This document shows, in pieces, positions 1 through 8,452 of a stretch of DNA of 64,000 nt. This DNA is from Donghicola tyrosinivorans (GTDB taxonomy: Bacteria > Pseudomonadota > Alphaproteobacteria > Rhodobacterales > Rhodobacteraceae), in NCBI RefSeq assembly GCF_003003355.1, contig NZ_PVTQ01000010.1, forward strand, positions 99,339-163,338, written 5' to 3'. Below the pieces are notes generated by a model. It made no database searches and was not told the origin of the DNA. It saw only the letters and a list, made by a program, of their open reading frames with translations. A program made the position numbers and the translations under genes. Every line of letters begins with the position of its first letter. Position 1 is the stretch's first letter.

Positions 1-141
1 GATTTCATTCTGGGCATAGGCGCTGCTGGCCCCTGCGGTGGCAAAGCAGGCCGCGGCCAGAGATGCGCCAAGCATGTCGCCGATGGTTGCCGATTTCCGC
101 GATGTGGTGCGCGCGGGGACGGACAGGATATCCTCTTTCAT
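1..141 (-). CDS. N-terminus of an exported protein, cut by the window edge
   Basis: The minus strand reads an ATG at 141 followed by 47 codons to the window edge. The peptide begins MKEDILSVPARTTSRKSA, then has a hydrophobic stretch (LGASLAAACFATAGA) and a Sec cleavage site after AYA (SSAYA|QNEI). This is a long-n-region signal peptide, so the product is exported to the periplasm or beyond. The rest of the gene lies outside the window and the family cannot be told. The Shine-Dalgarno sequence is weak (GTGAGCGACC just upstream). A longer reading frame over the same DNA in another frame was rejected because it has no signal-peptide or domain character. Confidence 0.6.
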   Translation of the reverse strand, partial: MKEDILSVPARTTSRKSATIGDMLGASLAAACFATAGASSAYAQNEI

Positions 142-245
142 GGTCGCTCACGTAACTACTTGTTATGCTGGCGTGCACATGAATTGGCTGGCTCTGGGCA
201 GGGCTAATAGGTGAGTCTTTTACTCGTGTAAAGGAAATGTGATGG

Positions 246-311
246 AAAATCATAGGATTCGACCGACGGGAAACCGAAGTGGCGTTTTTCGCGGTCTTTT
301 CCTATGATTTT
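246..311 (-). terminator. Long inverted repeat 3' of xylB
   Basis: AAAATCATAGGA (246-257) and TCCTATGATTTT (300-311) are perfect 12-bp arms around a 42-nt centre. The centre can form a second short stem (GACCG with CGGTC). It begins 17 nt past the xylB stop on the minus strand, so it is probably the 3' end structure of the polyol transport operon, although there is no long T-run. It could instead be an operator for the exported protein gene that follows. Confidence 0.45.
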
Positions 312-327
312 TGTCGGGTTGCCGCCA

Positions 328-1782
328 TCACATGGGCCTGCTTGACTGCCAAGCGTAAGCCTGACGAAAGCTCTCATAGGCTTCGTCAAAGGCGGCGCGG
401 GTCTCTGGGACCGGCAGGATTGGCGCGGACAGATGGGGCGGGGTCATCACGCTTTCTTCATCCCCTTGGCCAGTGGCCACCATTGCCAGACGGGCTGCGC
501 CCAAGGCGGCGCCAAACTCGCTGGATTCGGGCAGGCGTAAGGGCGTGTCCAGAACCGTCGCGATCAGCCGCAGCCAATAAGGCGAGCGGGTGCCGCCACC
601 GATGGCGATCAACTCGTCCAATGAGGCATGGGTGGCGCGCAGGGCCTCAAAGCTGTCGCGCAGGCCAAAGGCCACCCCTTCCAGAATGGCGCGGGTCATA
701 TCGGTCCGGCCCGTGCCCGACCCAAGGCCCGAGAACAGCCCCCGCGCGGTTGAATCGTTATGGGGCGTCCGCTCGCCTGATAGGTAAGGCAGGAACCGCA
801 CCGTGCCGGGGCGATGCAGATCGGGGCCAAGCTCGGCAGTCAGGTCGGCGGGTTTGCAGCCTGTGATCCGTGAGAACCAGTTGAGGCTTGCGGTCGCCGA
901 CAGCATCACCCCCATCTGGTACCAGCGCCCCGGCACCGCATGACAAAAGGTATGCACGGCAGTTTCAGGCGCAGGCGCGTAGCCGTCCCTTGCGGCCAGC
1001 AACACGCCCGATGTCCCGAGCGAGACAAATCCCTGCCCTTCGTTCAAGGCACCGATCCCGCAGGCCGCCGCCGCGTTATCGCCCGCGCCGCCCGCGACCG
1101 TCACGGTCTGCGACAGGCCCCAACGCTGTGCAAGGGCGGGGCGCAGGGTGCCTGCGGCCTCGGTCCCTTCGACAAGGCGGGGCATCTGGTCGCGGCGCAT
1201 ATGTCCCAGCGCCAGCAGATCATCGGACCAGCAACGTTGCCCCACATCCAGCCAAGAGGTGCCTGCGCTGTCGGACATATCGGCCACATGATCGCCCGTA
1301 AGATAGAGGTTCAGATAGGCGGCGGGCAGCAGCACCTTGGCGATGCGCTCAAATATTTCGGGCTCATGGGTGCGGACCCATTCCAGTTTCGGGGCGGTGA
1401 AGCCCGGAAAGACGATGTTGCCCGACAGGTCGCGAACCTTCTCGGTCCGGTCCAAAGCGGCGGCTTCGGCGTGTGACCGGCTGTCGTTCCACAGGATGCA
1501 CGGACGCAGGACCGTGTCGCTGGCGTCCAGCAAGGTGGCCCCGTGCATCTGGCCTGCAACGCCGATCCCGCGTAGGTCCGCGAACTGCGGATAGGTGGCG
1601 CGCAATTCCTCCACAGCGGAATCCAGCGCGGCTATCCAGTCGGCGGGGTCCTGTTCTGACCAACCTGCGTGAGGATGAGACAGAGGATAGTCCCGCTCGG
1701 TCGCGCCGATGGGCTGGCCATCCGCATCCACCAGCAAGGCCCGCAGGCCAGAGGTTCCCAGATCCAAGCCCAGATAACTCAT
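328..1782 (-). CDS. xylB: Xylulokinase (FGGY carbohydrate kinase)
   Basis: The 484-residue cytosolic kinase phosphorylates D-xylulose to D-xylulose 5-phosphate for the pentose phosphate pathway. It has the FGGY ATPase fold: the N-terminal phosphate loop GLDLGTSGLRALLVD (residues 5-19), the substrate loop QMHG (78-81), ILWNDSR (96-102), and GGAGDNAAAACG with the likely catalytic base Asp235, matching Asp233 of E. coli XylB. The length is normal for XylB. It is the last gene of the minus-strand polyol operon and lies 63 bp after the HAD gene. A GntR-like palindrome in that gap suggests an extra promoter. The role fits xylitol or arabitol oxidised to xylulose by the dehydrogenase at 3649-4701. 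Another ketose kinase specificity remains possible. Confidence 0.87.
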   Translation of the reverse strand: MSYLGLDLGTSGLRALLVDADGQPIGATERDYPLSHPHAGWSEQDPADWIAALDSAVEELRATYPQFADLRGIGVAGQMHGATLLDASDTVLRPCILWNDSRSHAEAAALDRTEKVRDLSGNIVFPGFTAPKLEWVRTHEPEIFERIAKVLLPAAYLNLYLTGDHVADMSDSAGTSWLDVGQRCWSDDLLALGHMRRDQMPRLVEGTEAAGTLRPALAQRWGLSQTVTVAGGAGDNAAAACGIGALNEGQGFVSLGTSGVLLAARDGYAPAPETAVHTFCHAVPGRWYQMGVMLSATASLNWFSRITGCKPADLTAELGPDLHRPGTVRFLPYLSGERTPHNDSTARGLFSGLGSGTGRTDMTRAILEGVAFGLRDSFEALRATHASLDELIAIGGGTRSPYWLRLIATVLDTPLRLPESSEFGAALGAARLAMVATGQGDEESVMTPPHLSAPILPVPETRAAFDEAYESFRQAYAWQSSRPM

Positions 1783-1825
1783 GGCTGTCTCACTCGTTCA
1801 ACGTTGCTACAAGATACGGTCGAAT

Positions 1826-1836
1826 TTGTCATACAA
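1826..1836. promoter_or_regulatory. GntR/FadR-type operator-like palindrome before xylB
   Basis: TTGTCATACAA (minus strand TTGTATGACAA) fits the TNGTNNNACNA consensus described for the FadR subfamily of GntR regulators. It lies in the 63-bp gap between the HAD gene and xylB, about 45 bp upstream of the xylB start. No GntR gene is present in the window, so the cognate regulator, if any, is elsewhere. An 11-bp match can arise by chance. Confidence 0.35.
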
Positions 1837-1845
1837 GTCAGCCCG

Positions 1846-2523
1846 TCATTCAAGCATTAAAGCGGTCAGGGTTTCGGGAATGGTCTGGCAGACGATGCCC
1901 GCCCCTTTCGACCGCAGCAGATCGCGGTGGCTGTCCCGCATGGGGGCCAGATGGCTGCCGCCGACAAAGCCGACCGCCCGCATGCCCGCAGCGCGCGCGC
2001 CTTGGACGCCGTGGGGCGAATCCTCCATCACCACGCAGGCGGCGGGGTCCACGCCCATCTCTTGGGCAGCAAAGAGGAACAGATCAGGCGCGGGTTTTCC
2101 TTGCGCCACCTGATCGGCGCTAAAGGCGGTGCCGGTGAAATAGGGGGCCAGTTTTGAGATCCGCAGGGTCTCATGCATCCGGCGGATGGAACCACCCGTA
2201 GCGATGGCCACCGGAATGCCCTTCGCCTTCAGGTCGTCCAGCATGGCCGCCGCCCCGTCAATCTGGCGCAGGTCGGTGGCGTATCGTGCAAAGAGGCGCG
2301 TTTCGACCCGATCCACGAAATCCTCGGCGCAGGCCTTGCCGGTTTGCTCGGCCACATGCTGGCAGATCACCTGCATCGAGACCCCTAAGAAGCGGTCCCG
2401 AATGTAATCATAGGTGACGTCTGTGACGCCCATATCCCTGATTTCTTCGGCAATCGCCCCGATCGAGAGGGGCTCGCTGTCCACAAGGCACCCGTCGAGG
2501 TCAAAGATTACGGCTTGGGGCAT
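1846..2523 (-). CDS. HAD-superfamily sugar/polyol phosphatase or phosphoglucomutase-like
   Basis: This is a 225-residue HAD hydrolase of the beta-phosphoglucomutase/phosphatase subfamily with an alpha-helical cap. Motif I is FDLDGCLVDSEP with the nucleophile Asp8 and the acid/base Asp10. The motif II region is ATGG (about 108-111), motif III is Lys143 (QGKPAPD), and motif IV is Glu167-Asp168 in MEDSPHG. All catalytic residues are present. It sits between the MalK-type ATPase and xylB, so it probably acts on a sugar or polyol phosphate, perhaps clearing dead-end phosphates formed by the kinases. The exact substrate cannot be read from sequence. Confidence 0.8.
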   Translation of the reverse strand: MPQAVIFDLDGCLVDSEPLSIGAIAEEIRDMGVTDVTYDYIRDRFLGVSMQVICQHVAEQTGKACAEDFVDRVETRLFARYATDLRQIDGAAAMLDDLKAKGIPVAIATGGSIRRMHETLRISKLAPYFTGTAFSADQVAQGKPAPDLFLFAAQEMGVDPAACVVMEDSPHGVQGARAAGMRAVGFVGGSHLAPMRDSHRDLLRSKGAGIVCQTIPETLTALMLE

Positions 2524-2574
2524 TGGCTTTCCTTTGGTGCTGCGGGGCGCGTATCTCAGCGCCCCGTCGTCAGG

Positions 2575-3636
2575 TCAGAGGCGCTGCTCGGTGGTGCGGT
2601 CAAAGAGGTGCACGTTGGCCGGATCGATCACAAAGCGGACCTCGGAATTCGGGGCGGCTTTGAAGCGATCCTTGACCAGCGCATCCACAAAATCCCCGCC
2701 GTGTTTGGCAAAGACCTGCGTTTCCGACCCGGTCGGTTCCACCACGACCACCCGCAGAGGCACGCCGTGATTGCCGATGGCGATATGCTCGGGGCGGATG
2801 CCATAGGTGACCTTGTGCCCGTCAGGCAGCGCGGTCTGTGGCAGGGGTAGCAGCAAGCCACTGTCAGAGCGGAACTGGCGCACACCCCCATCGGTCACGA
2901 TCTGCCCGTGGATAAAGTTCATCGAAGGCGAGCCGATGAAGCCCGCCACAAAGACATTCGCGGGGTTATCATACAAATCCAGCGGCGCACCGATCTGTTC
3001 GACCCGCCCATCACGCATTACGACGATCTTGTCAGCCATGGTCATGGCTTCGATCTGGTCGTGGGTCACGTAGACGATGGTGGTGCCAAGGCGCTGGTGC
3101 AGTTCCTTGATCTCGACCCGCATGGTGACGCGCAGTTTGGCATCAAGGTTCGACAGAGGCTCATCGAACAGGAACACCTGCGGATCGCGCACGATGGCAC
3201 GGCCCATGGCGACGCGCTGGCGCTGTCCGCCGGACAGCTCTTTGGGGTAGCGCTTGAGGTACTTGGTCAGGTCCAGAATATCGGCCGCACCGCGCACCTT
3301 CTGGTCAATCTCGGACTTGTCACGGCCCGCCATTTTCAGGGGAAAGCCGATGTTGTCGTAGACGGTCTTGTGCGGGTAAAGGGCGTAGCTTTGGAACACC
3401 ATGGCGATGTCGCGCTCTTTCGGGGGGACGTCATTGACCACCCGATCGCCAATGCTGATCGCGCCGTCGCTGATCTCTTCCAGCCCCGCCAGCATCCGCA
3501 GCAACGTGGACTTGCCGCAGCCCGAAGGGCCGACCAGTACCACGAACTCTCCGTCATCAATATCCACGTTGACCCCGTGCATCACCTGCACCGATCCGTA
3601 GCGCTTGATCACGTTGTCGATTTTTACCTGAGCCAT
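2575..3636 (-). CDS. MalK/UgpC-type ABC transporter ATPase (polyol importer)
   Basis: The 353-residue ATPase subunit energises the polyol importer encoded upstream. It has Walker [10 protein letters not shown] (36-44), a Q-loop near 82, the signature LSGGQ (134-138), Walker B VFLFDEP (154-160) and the H-loop TH about 34 residues later. A C-terminal TOBE/regulatory region (from about 235) is typical of MalK/SmoK/UgpC. It lies 12 bp after the polyol dehydrogenase gene and is transcribed with the two permeases. It would dock to the EAA loops of both permeases at the inner membrane. The family assignment is certain; the substrate is inferred from context. Confidence 0.92.
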   Translation of the reverse strand: MAQVKIDNVIKRYGSVQVMHGVNVDIDDGEFVVLVGPSGCGKSTLLRMLAGLEEISDGAISIGDRVVNDVPPKERDIAMVFQSYALYPHKTVYDNIGFPLKMAGRDKSEIDQKVRGAADILDLTKYLKRYPKELSGGQRQRVAMGRAIVRDPQVFLFDEPLSNLDAKLRVTMRVEIKELHQRLGTTIVYVTHDQIEAMTMADKIVVMRDGRVEQIGAPLDLYDNPANVFVAGFIGSPSMNFIHGQIVTDGGVRQFRSDSGLLLPLPQTALPDGHKVTYGIRPEHIAIGNHGVPLRVVVVEPTGSETQVFAKHGGDFVDALVKDRFKAAPNSEVRFVIDPANVHLFDRTTEQRL

Positions 3637-3648
3637 TTGGGTCGTTCC

Positions 3649-4701
3649 TTATTGCGGCAGTTCGATCTGCATTTTCACATCAGCCACAGGGGCCGAGGCG
3701 GCGATCTCGAAGGCGCGCACAGAGTCGTTGAAGTCGAATTTGCGGGTGATCAGCGGTTTCACGTCGATGGCCCCGCTGGCCAGCATCCCCACGCAGCGGG
3801 GGAAGACATGGGCGTAGCGAAAGATGTTCTCGACCCGCGCTTCGCGGACCATTGCGGCGCCCGCGTCATAGGCGATGGGGTCGGCCTGTCCGCCGATAAA
3901 GACCACGCAGCCACCGGGGGCCAGAGGCTGGAAGACGCCAGCGGCAGCTTTGGGGGCACCGGTGGCCTCAAACACGATATCCGCGCCCCAGTTTTCAGTG
4001 GCGGCCATGACGGTGGCGGTCAGGTCTTGTTTCGTGGCATGGACGGGCGTGATCGCGGGCGAGAGGCTGGCGGCGATCTCAAGCTTTTTGTCGGCCAGAT
4101 CGGTGACAAAGACCCGCGCACAGCCTGCGGCCAACGCGGACAAAGCTGTGACCAAGCCGATGGGGCCAGCGCCCAAGACCACAGCCACATCGCCCGGTTT
4201 GACCCGCGCTTTGGTGGCCGCGTGAACGCCCACGGCCAAGGGTTCCACCATTGCGCCTTCGGCCATGCTGACGCTGTCGGGCAGCTTGAAGGTGAAATCG
4301 GCGGGATGCACGCAAGTGGGGCGCAGGACACCGTGAACAGGGGGCGTGGCCCAGAACCGGACGGCGGGGTCGATGTTGTACATCCCCAGACGCGCAGCCT
4401 TGGAAGTGGGGTCGGGAATGCCCGGCTCCATACAGACCCGATCACCGATGGCCAGATGGCTGACGGCCGATCCAACCTCAATCACGGTGCCTGCGGCCTC
4501 ATGGCCAAGGATCATGGGTTCGGTGACCTCAAAGGGGCCAACCTTGCCGTGGGTATAGTAATGCACGTCCGATCCGCAGATGCCGACCGTATGCAGCTTG
4601 ATCCGCACATCACGGGGGCCAAGGGTTTCTTCGGCCTTAGAGATTTCGGGGAAATCGCGCAATGACAGCTCCATCTTGCGCTCCATGACCAATGATTTCA
4701 T
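3649..4701 (-). CDS. Zinc medium-chain polyol dehydrogenase (L-iditol/xylitol/altritol type)
   Basis: The 350-residue NAD(P)-dependent medium-chain dehydrogenase would oxidise a polyol to a ketose in the cytosol. Catalytic zinc ligands Cys42 (GICGSD) and His67-Glu68 (LGHEAAG) are present, and a Rossmann motif GAGPIG lies near the middle. The region that holds the structural zinc cysteines in many relatives reads [10 protein letters not shown] and lacks them, as in animal sorbitol dehydrogenase. Relatives include xylitol and L-iditol 2-dehydrogenases and the D-altritol dehydrogenase (PF00107) reported in Agrobacterium. It lies inside the transporter operon, 4 bp after the small membrane protein gene, so its substrate is probably the imported polyol. 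Which one cannot be settled by sequence alone. Confidence 0.85.
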   Translation of the reverse strand: MKSLVMERKMELSLRDFPEISKAEETLGPRDVRIKLHTVGICGSDVHYYTHGKVGPFEVTEPMILGHEAAGTVIEVGSAVSHLAIGDRVCMEPGIPDPTSKAARLGMYNIDPAVRFWATPPVHGVLRPTCVHPADFTFKLPDSVSMAEGAMVEPLAVGVHAATKARVKPGDVAVVLGAGPIGLVTALSALAAGCARVFVTDLADKKLEIAASLSPAITPVHATKQDLTATVMAATENWGADIVFEATGAPKAAAGVFQPLAPGGCVVFIGGQADPIAYDAGAAMVREARVENIFRYAHVFPRCVGMLASGAIDVKPLITRKFDFNDSVRAFEIAASAPVADVKMQIELPQ

Positions 4702-4705
4702 GAAA

Positions 4706-4957
4706 TCAGCCTTTCGTAATGATCAGCACGGCCAAGGCCAGCGCGATTGCGTTTGAAATCCAGATGCTCAGGCCCAAGGGTTCGACAAAGCGGAACCAGA
4801 ACAGCGAAAGCGCGACCCAGATCACCACCGAGATGAACAGGCGGTCGAACCAGTTGGTCTCGATCGGCAGGAAGCCGACCTTGGGCGAGGACACCGCAGG
4901 GGTGTCCTCTTCTTCGTGGTGAGCCGAGGCGAGGGGCGAGTTGTCAGGGTTGCTCAT
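4706..4957 (-). CDS. Small DUF2160-like membrane protein of the polyol transporter
   Basis: The 83-residue protein (start MSNPDNSP at 4957) has an acidic soluble N-terminus (HHEEEDTP), then [15 protein letters not shown] and two predicted membrane helices (about 38-56 and 60-80). The GFLPxxTxxxDRLFI pattern is what I recall of the DUF2160 small integral membrane proteins encoded with some glycerol/polyol ABC importers. It starts 5 bp after the MalG-like permease stop and ends 4 bp before the dehydrogenase start, so it is made together with the transporter. Its function is unknown; an accessory membrane subunit is the natural inference. A longer start at 5077 was rejected because it overlaps the permease gene. 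Confidence 0.75.
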   Translation of the reverse strand: MSNPDNSPLASAHHEEEDTPAVSSPKVGFLPIETNWFDRLFISVVIWVALSLFWFRFVEPLGLSIWISNAIALALAVLIITKG

Positions 4958-4962
4958 GAGGA

Positions 4963-5799
4963 TCAGCCTTTCACTGCGCCAAAGGTCAGGCCCGCGACGA
5001 TGTGCTTTTGCACAAGGCCAAAGACGATCAGGGCGGGGATCAGGGTAAAGACAGAGATGGTTGCCATGATGCCCCACTCGGTCCCTGTGGTGGTGACGTA
5101 TTCCGAGAGACCCGTGGTCAGGGTGCGGGCGTTAAAGTTCGTCAGGGTCGCTGCCAGCAGGTATTCGTTCCATGCAAACACCCACGTCAGGATCAACGTC
5201 ACCGCAAGGCCGGGGCGACAGAGGGGAAAGACGATCTCGGTGATGACTTTCCAGCTGGAGGCACCGTCCACATAGGCGGCCTCGTCCAGTTCTTTGGGGA
5301 TACCGTCCAACGTCGGGCGCAGGGTCCAGATCGCGAAGGGCAGGTTGAAGGTACAATAGACCAAAATCATGCCGATCCGCGTGTCCAGCAGACGGAAATC
5401 ACCGACCGCGTAGACTTGGGTCATCAGCAGGAACAGGGGCAGCAGGAACACCGCAGGGGGGGCCATCCGGTTGGTGATGGTCCAGAAGAACAGGCTTTCC
5501 TTACCGGCCATTTTGAACCGCGACAGGGCATAGCAGGCAAAGAACCCCAGTGTTGTACACAGCAGTGCGTTGCCGGTGGAAATCACCAGAGAGTTCACCA
5601 TGTAGCTGCGCAGCAGGCGGTCGCCCCATACCTTGGCGTAGTTGCCCCAATATGGGTCCGACAGGATCACATCAGGGGTCGAGAACAGCTGCACCGCCGG
5701 TTTCACCGAGATGACAAACAGCCAGTAGATCGGGAACAGGGTCAGAAAGCTGACAAGGCTCCAGAAGACGATGGCAATGATCGGATTGTTCTTTTTCAT
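4963..5799 (-). CDS. MalG-type ABC transporter permease (polyol importer)
   Basis: The 278-residue inner-membrane permease has six predicted helices, beginning with IIAIVFWSLVSFLTLFPIYW. The cytoplasmic EAA loop reads EAAYVDGASSWKVI from residue 173 and contacts the MalK-type ATPase. It is the second permease of the operon, 5 bp after the MalF-like gene, which is the usual order SBP-MalF-MalG-MalK for CUT1 importers of sugars and polyols (compare SmoFG of Rhodobacter). All expected features are present. Confidence 0.92.
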   Translation of the reverse strand: MKKNNPIIAIVFWSLVSFLTLFPIYWLFVISVKPAVQLFSTPDVILSDPYWGNYAKVWGDRLLRSYMVNSLVISTGNALLCTTLGFFACYALSRFKMAGKESLFFWTITNRMAPPAVFLLPLFLLMTQVYAVGDFRLLDTRIGMILVYCTFNLPFAIWTLRPTLDGIPKELDEAAYVDGASSWKVITEIVFPLCRPGLAVTLILTWVFAWNEYLLAATLTNFNARTLTTGLSEYVTTTGTEWGIMATISVFTLIPALIVFGLVQKHIVAGLTFGAVKG

Positions 5800-5804
5800 C
5801 GCGC

Positions 5805-6686
5805 TCAGTCCTTCTTGTTACGGGGGGCCAGCATGGTGACATAGAGCAGCCAGCACGCGACGATGGTGAGGTAGAGAACGATGACCGAGATCGTCGATCC
5901 GTAGCCGTAGTTCGTCTTGGGGAAGACCTCTTTGAAGATGTGCACGCCCACGAAGCGGGTGGCTGATCCGGGCCCGCCGCCCGTTAGCATCCAGACCTCA
6001 TCCACGGTGCGCAGGGCGTCCATCAGGCGGATAAAGACGGTGGCCACAACGGCGGGCGCGATCATCGGCACAGTGATGTGAAAGAAAATCTGGCGTTTGT
6101 TGGCACCATCAATCTGGGCTTGCTCGAACGGGTCAGGGGGCAGCGACACCAGCGCGGCGATCAGGGTCAGCGTGACCAACGGGGTCCAGTGCCAGATGTC
6201 CATGATGATGATGGTGGCAAAGGCCGCCACGGGCGAGGTGCCGATGTTGATGCTGATCCCGAACCATGCGTTCAGATAGTGCGGGATGATCCCGATGGAG
6301 GGCGTCATCATCAGCTTCCAGACCGAGCCTACGATGATCGGGGCCATGATCAGGGGCAGGGTGTGGATGGTCCGGAAAATCGCCTTGCCGGGGAATTCCT
6401 TCATGAACGCCTGTGCCAGCACATAGCCCACGACAAGTTCGGAAATCACCGCGAACAGCACGAAGATGACCGTCACACTGACCGAATTCAGGAACTCGGC
6501 ATCGAAGACGATTTTGCGAAAGTTATCGGCCCCGTTAAAGATCATGGTGGGGTCGGCGGCGAACGGGTTCCATTGGTGGAACGACACGTAGACCACGTAA
6601 ATAAAGGGCAGAACGCCGAAGAAGAACAGAATGACCAGCGTCGGCGCCAGCAAGATCCATCCCAGTCTGTTGGATTGCATCGTCAT
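5805..6686 (-). CDS. MalF-type ABC transporter permease (polyol importer)
   Basis: The 293-residue membrane protein has six predicted helices and an EAA-like loop FEQAQIDGANKRQIF near residues 187-201, typical of MalF/SmoF permeases. It pairs with the next gene to form the membrane channel of the CUT1 importer. It starts 114 bp after the binding-protein gene; that gap carries two hairpins, which fits a drop in expression between an abundant binding protein and the membrane subunits. Confidence 0.92.
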   Translation of the reverse strand: MTMQSNRLGWILLAPTLVILFFFGVLPFIYVVYVSFHQWNPFAADPTMIFNGADNFRKIVFDAEFLNSVSVTVIFVLFAVISELVVGYVLAQAFMKEFPGKAIFRTIHTLPLIMAPIIVGSVWKLMMTPSIGIIPHYLNAWFGISINIGTSPVAAFATIIIMDIWHWTPLVTLTLIAALVSLPPDPFEQAQIDGANKRQIFFHITVPMIAPAVVATVFIRLMDALRTVDEVWMLTGGGPGSATRFVGVHIFKEVFPKTNYGYGSTISVIVLYLTIVACWLLYVTMLAPRNKKD

Positions 6687-6717
6687 GCTCCCTGTAATGT
6701 TCGATGCGCGAAATCAC

Positions 6718-6775
6718 TCCGGCGGCATGGGGGTTGCGCCGGAAGGATGACCGTCACCCTTTGCGGGTGACGGTC
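6718..6775 (-). other. Two intercistronic hairpins after the polyol-binding protein gene
   Basis: TCCGGCG (6718-6724) pairs with CGCCGGA (6737-6743), and GACCGTCACCC (6749-6759) pairs with GGGTGACGGTC (6765-6775), both perfectly. There is no T-run on the minus strand, so these look like 3' stabilising structures or partial attenuators that leave the binding-protein part of the message more abundant. Confidence 0.65.
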
Positions 6776-6800
6776 TTTGTTCAGCGATTGGGAGGATCGC

Positions 6801-8234
6801 TTACTTGCGGTAGCCCAGTTCAGTCAGCGTGGCCTCGGTGGTCTCGGCCATCTGGTCCAGACCATCGCTGACGCTGATGTCACCGGTGAGGATGCTGTAG
6901 AACGTCGGCGCAATCGCTTCACGCAGCTGCGCGTGGAACGGATAGGCCGGTGCCCCTGCAAAGAGGTAGCCCTTGTCCCGCAGCATGTCGTAGTAGCCGC
7001 CAAGTTCGGTGTTCATTTCCTGAACTTTGGGATCGTCATAGGTGGCGGTGTTGGTCACGCGGGGCGCGGCCACGGCCCAATCGGGCTGCACTTCGTTCTG
7101 GCCGATGTACTGCAGGAACAGCGCCGCCGCCTCTTTGTTCTTCGAGGTCGAGGGCATGCCGAACGCGCCGCCATCATAGTAGCCGATGTAGCCGTTGCCG
7201 CCTTCGACTTCTGCCAGAACGCCGTCAGACAGCGGGGGCAGCGCAACGCCGACCTTGCCGACAACCAGCGACTTTTCGGGGTCCGAGGCGATCCAGCCCG
7301 CGTTCTCACCATACACCAGACCCTGCGCCGCACGGCCCGCGCCAAAGGTGGTGCCCACTTCGGTCCAAGTCGACTGGTTCGATTCAGGCGGCGCGTACTG
7401 GCGCAGATCCAGCCACCACTGAAGGGCCTCTTTCGCGGTGTCCGAGTTCATCTCGCCGCCATTGGCCACGGTTGCGGCGTAGTTGTTCGAGGCATCAATC
7501 CCCCAGTTGTAGATGCCGAAAGTGGGGGCGACGGTTTCGTAGTATTCGTACCACGATGCAGGGTGGCCGGTGTGACCCTGAACGGTCGCGCCCCACAGCT
7601 GCATGTTGTTCGCCTGACCGTATTCGTAGAAGAACTTGGCGATCTCGGTGTATTCTTCGTGGGTGGTCGCGGGGGCTAGGTCGCGGCCGGTGGCCTCTTT
7701 GAACGCGGCCTGAATGTCGGCGTCACCGAACAGGTCCGTGCGATAGAGGTAGATCTTGATGAAGGCTTCCATCGGGATGCCGTAAAGATGGCCGTTATCG
7801 CCTTTGAAGTAGTTGGCGAAGGTGGTGAAGTTCGCCTCATCGTAGGTGGGGGCCTTCAGCGCGGGATTGTCGGCCAACAGCTGGGTGGTATCGGTCAGGA
7901 AGTCACGGGCCAGATACGAATAGATGATGTCCTGTTCGATATAGACCATGTCATAGATGCCGGTACCGGCCTCCATATCCTTGATCGCCTTGTCGAACAT
8001 CTGGTCCCAAGAGGTGGTTTCGATGTCCACGCGGATGCCGGTCAGCTCTTCGAACTGGGGCGCCAGAACTTCGCGGATGTACAGCGACGGCGGCGAGGAC
8101 TCGGTCACACCGCGCAGGGTGACACCCTCATAGGGTGCAGCGGCTTCTTTCCAGAATGCATCATCCGCATAAGCCATGCCCGCGGCAACGGTCAGGGCAA
8201 TGGCCGAAGATGCCAGTTTAAAAACGGTTTTCAT
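6801..8234 (-). CDS. Periplasmic polyol/sugar-binding protein of the CUT1 ABC importer
   Basis: The 477-residue extracellular binding protein of the MalE-like family 1 has a signal peptide [23 protein letters not shown] cleaved before DDAFW. The mature part shows features of this family, such as [23 protein letters not shown] and [17 protein letters not shown]. It is the first gene of the minus-strand operon and captures the substrate in the periplasm for the two permeases. The neighbouring polyol dehydrogenases, tagatose enzymes and xylulokinase point to a hexitol or pentitol ligand. A good Shine-Dalgarno (GGGAGGAAATTC) supports the start. It is longer than SmoE-like proteins (about 430-440 residues). 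Confidence 0.88.
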   Translation of the reverse strand: MKTVFKLASSAIALTVAAGMAYADDAFWKEAAAPYEGVTLRGVTESSPPSLYIREVLAPQFEELTGIRVDIETTSWDQMFDKAIKDMEAGTGIYDMVYIEQDIIYSYLARDFLTDTTQLLADNPALKAPTYDEANFTTFANYFKGDNGHLYGIPMEAFIKIYLYRTDLFGDADIQAAFKEATGRDLAPATTHEEYTEIAKFFYEYGQANNMQLWGATVQGHTGHPASWYEYYETVAPTFGIYNWGIDASNNYAATVANGGEMNSDTAKEALQWWLDLRQYAPPESNQSTWTEVGTTFGAGRAAQGLVYGENAGWIASDPEKSLVVGKVGVALPPLSDGVLAEVEGGNGYIGYYDGGAFGMPSTSKNKEAAALFLQYIGQNEVQPDWAVAAPRVTNTATYDDPKVQEMNTELGGYYDMLRDKGYLFAGAPAYPFHAQLREAIAPTFYSILTGDISVSDGLDQMAETTEATLTELGYRK

Positions 8235-8314
8235 GAATTTCCTCCCTTGGATGTCGGATGGCTGGCGTAGCTACGATTCGTCTTTGCGTTGAGTCGCCAG
8301 CCCGTCCTGCGGCA

Positions 8315-8372
8315 ATGAATGCATTTGTAAATTGATTCATGCAAGTGTTTATTTTTCAAATGTTGCACTTGC
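8315..8372. promoter_or_regulatory. Divergent control region with two inverted repeats (candidate SorC operators)
   Basis: The AT-rich gap between the binding-protein gene and the SorC regulator holds ATGAAT (8315-8320) with ATTCAT (8335-8340), and GCAAGTG (8341-8347) with CACTTGC (8366-8372). Both are perfect inverted repeats on adjacent helical faces. They are well placed for autoregulation of the regulator and control of the divergent transport operon. The link to SorC is inferred from position only. Confidence 0.5.
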
Positions 8373-8452
8373 CATACAGATGTTTTCCGTGTCATCGTCC
8401 CCGTCGATGCAGTAAGCGGCAACGCAACACGCATCTACGGAGGACGACGAAA

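Noticed and set aside
2908..4665. 585-codon plus-strand frame opposite the ATPase and dehydrogenase
   Set aside because: Histidine/glycine/arginine-rich antisense shadow of two well-conserved minus-strand genes.
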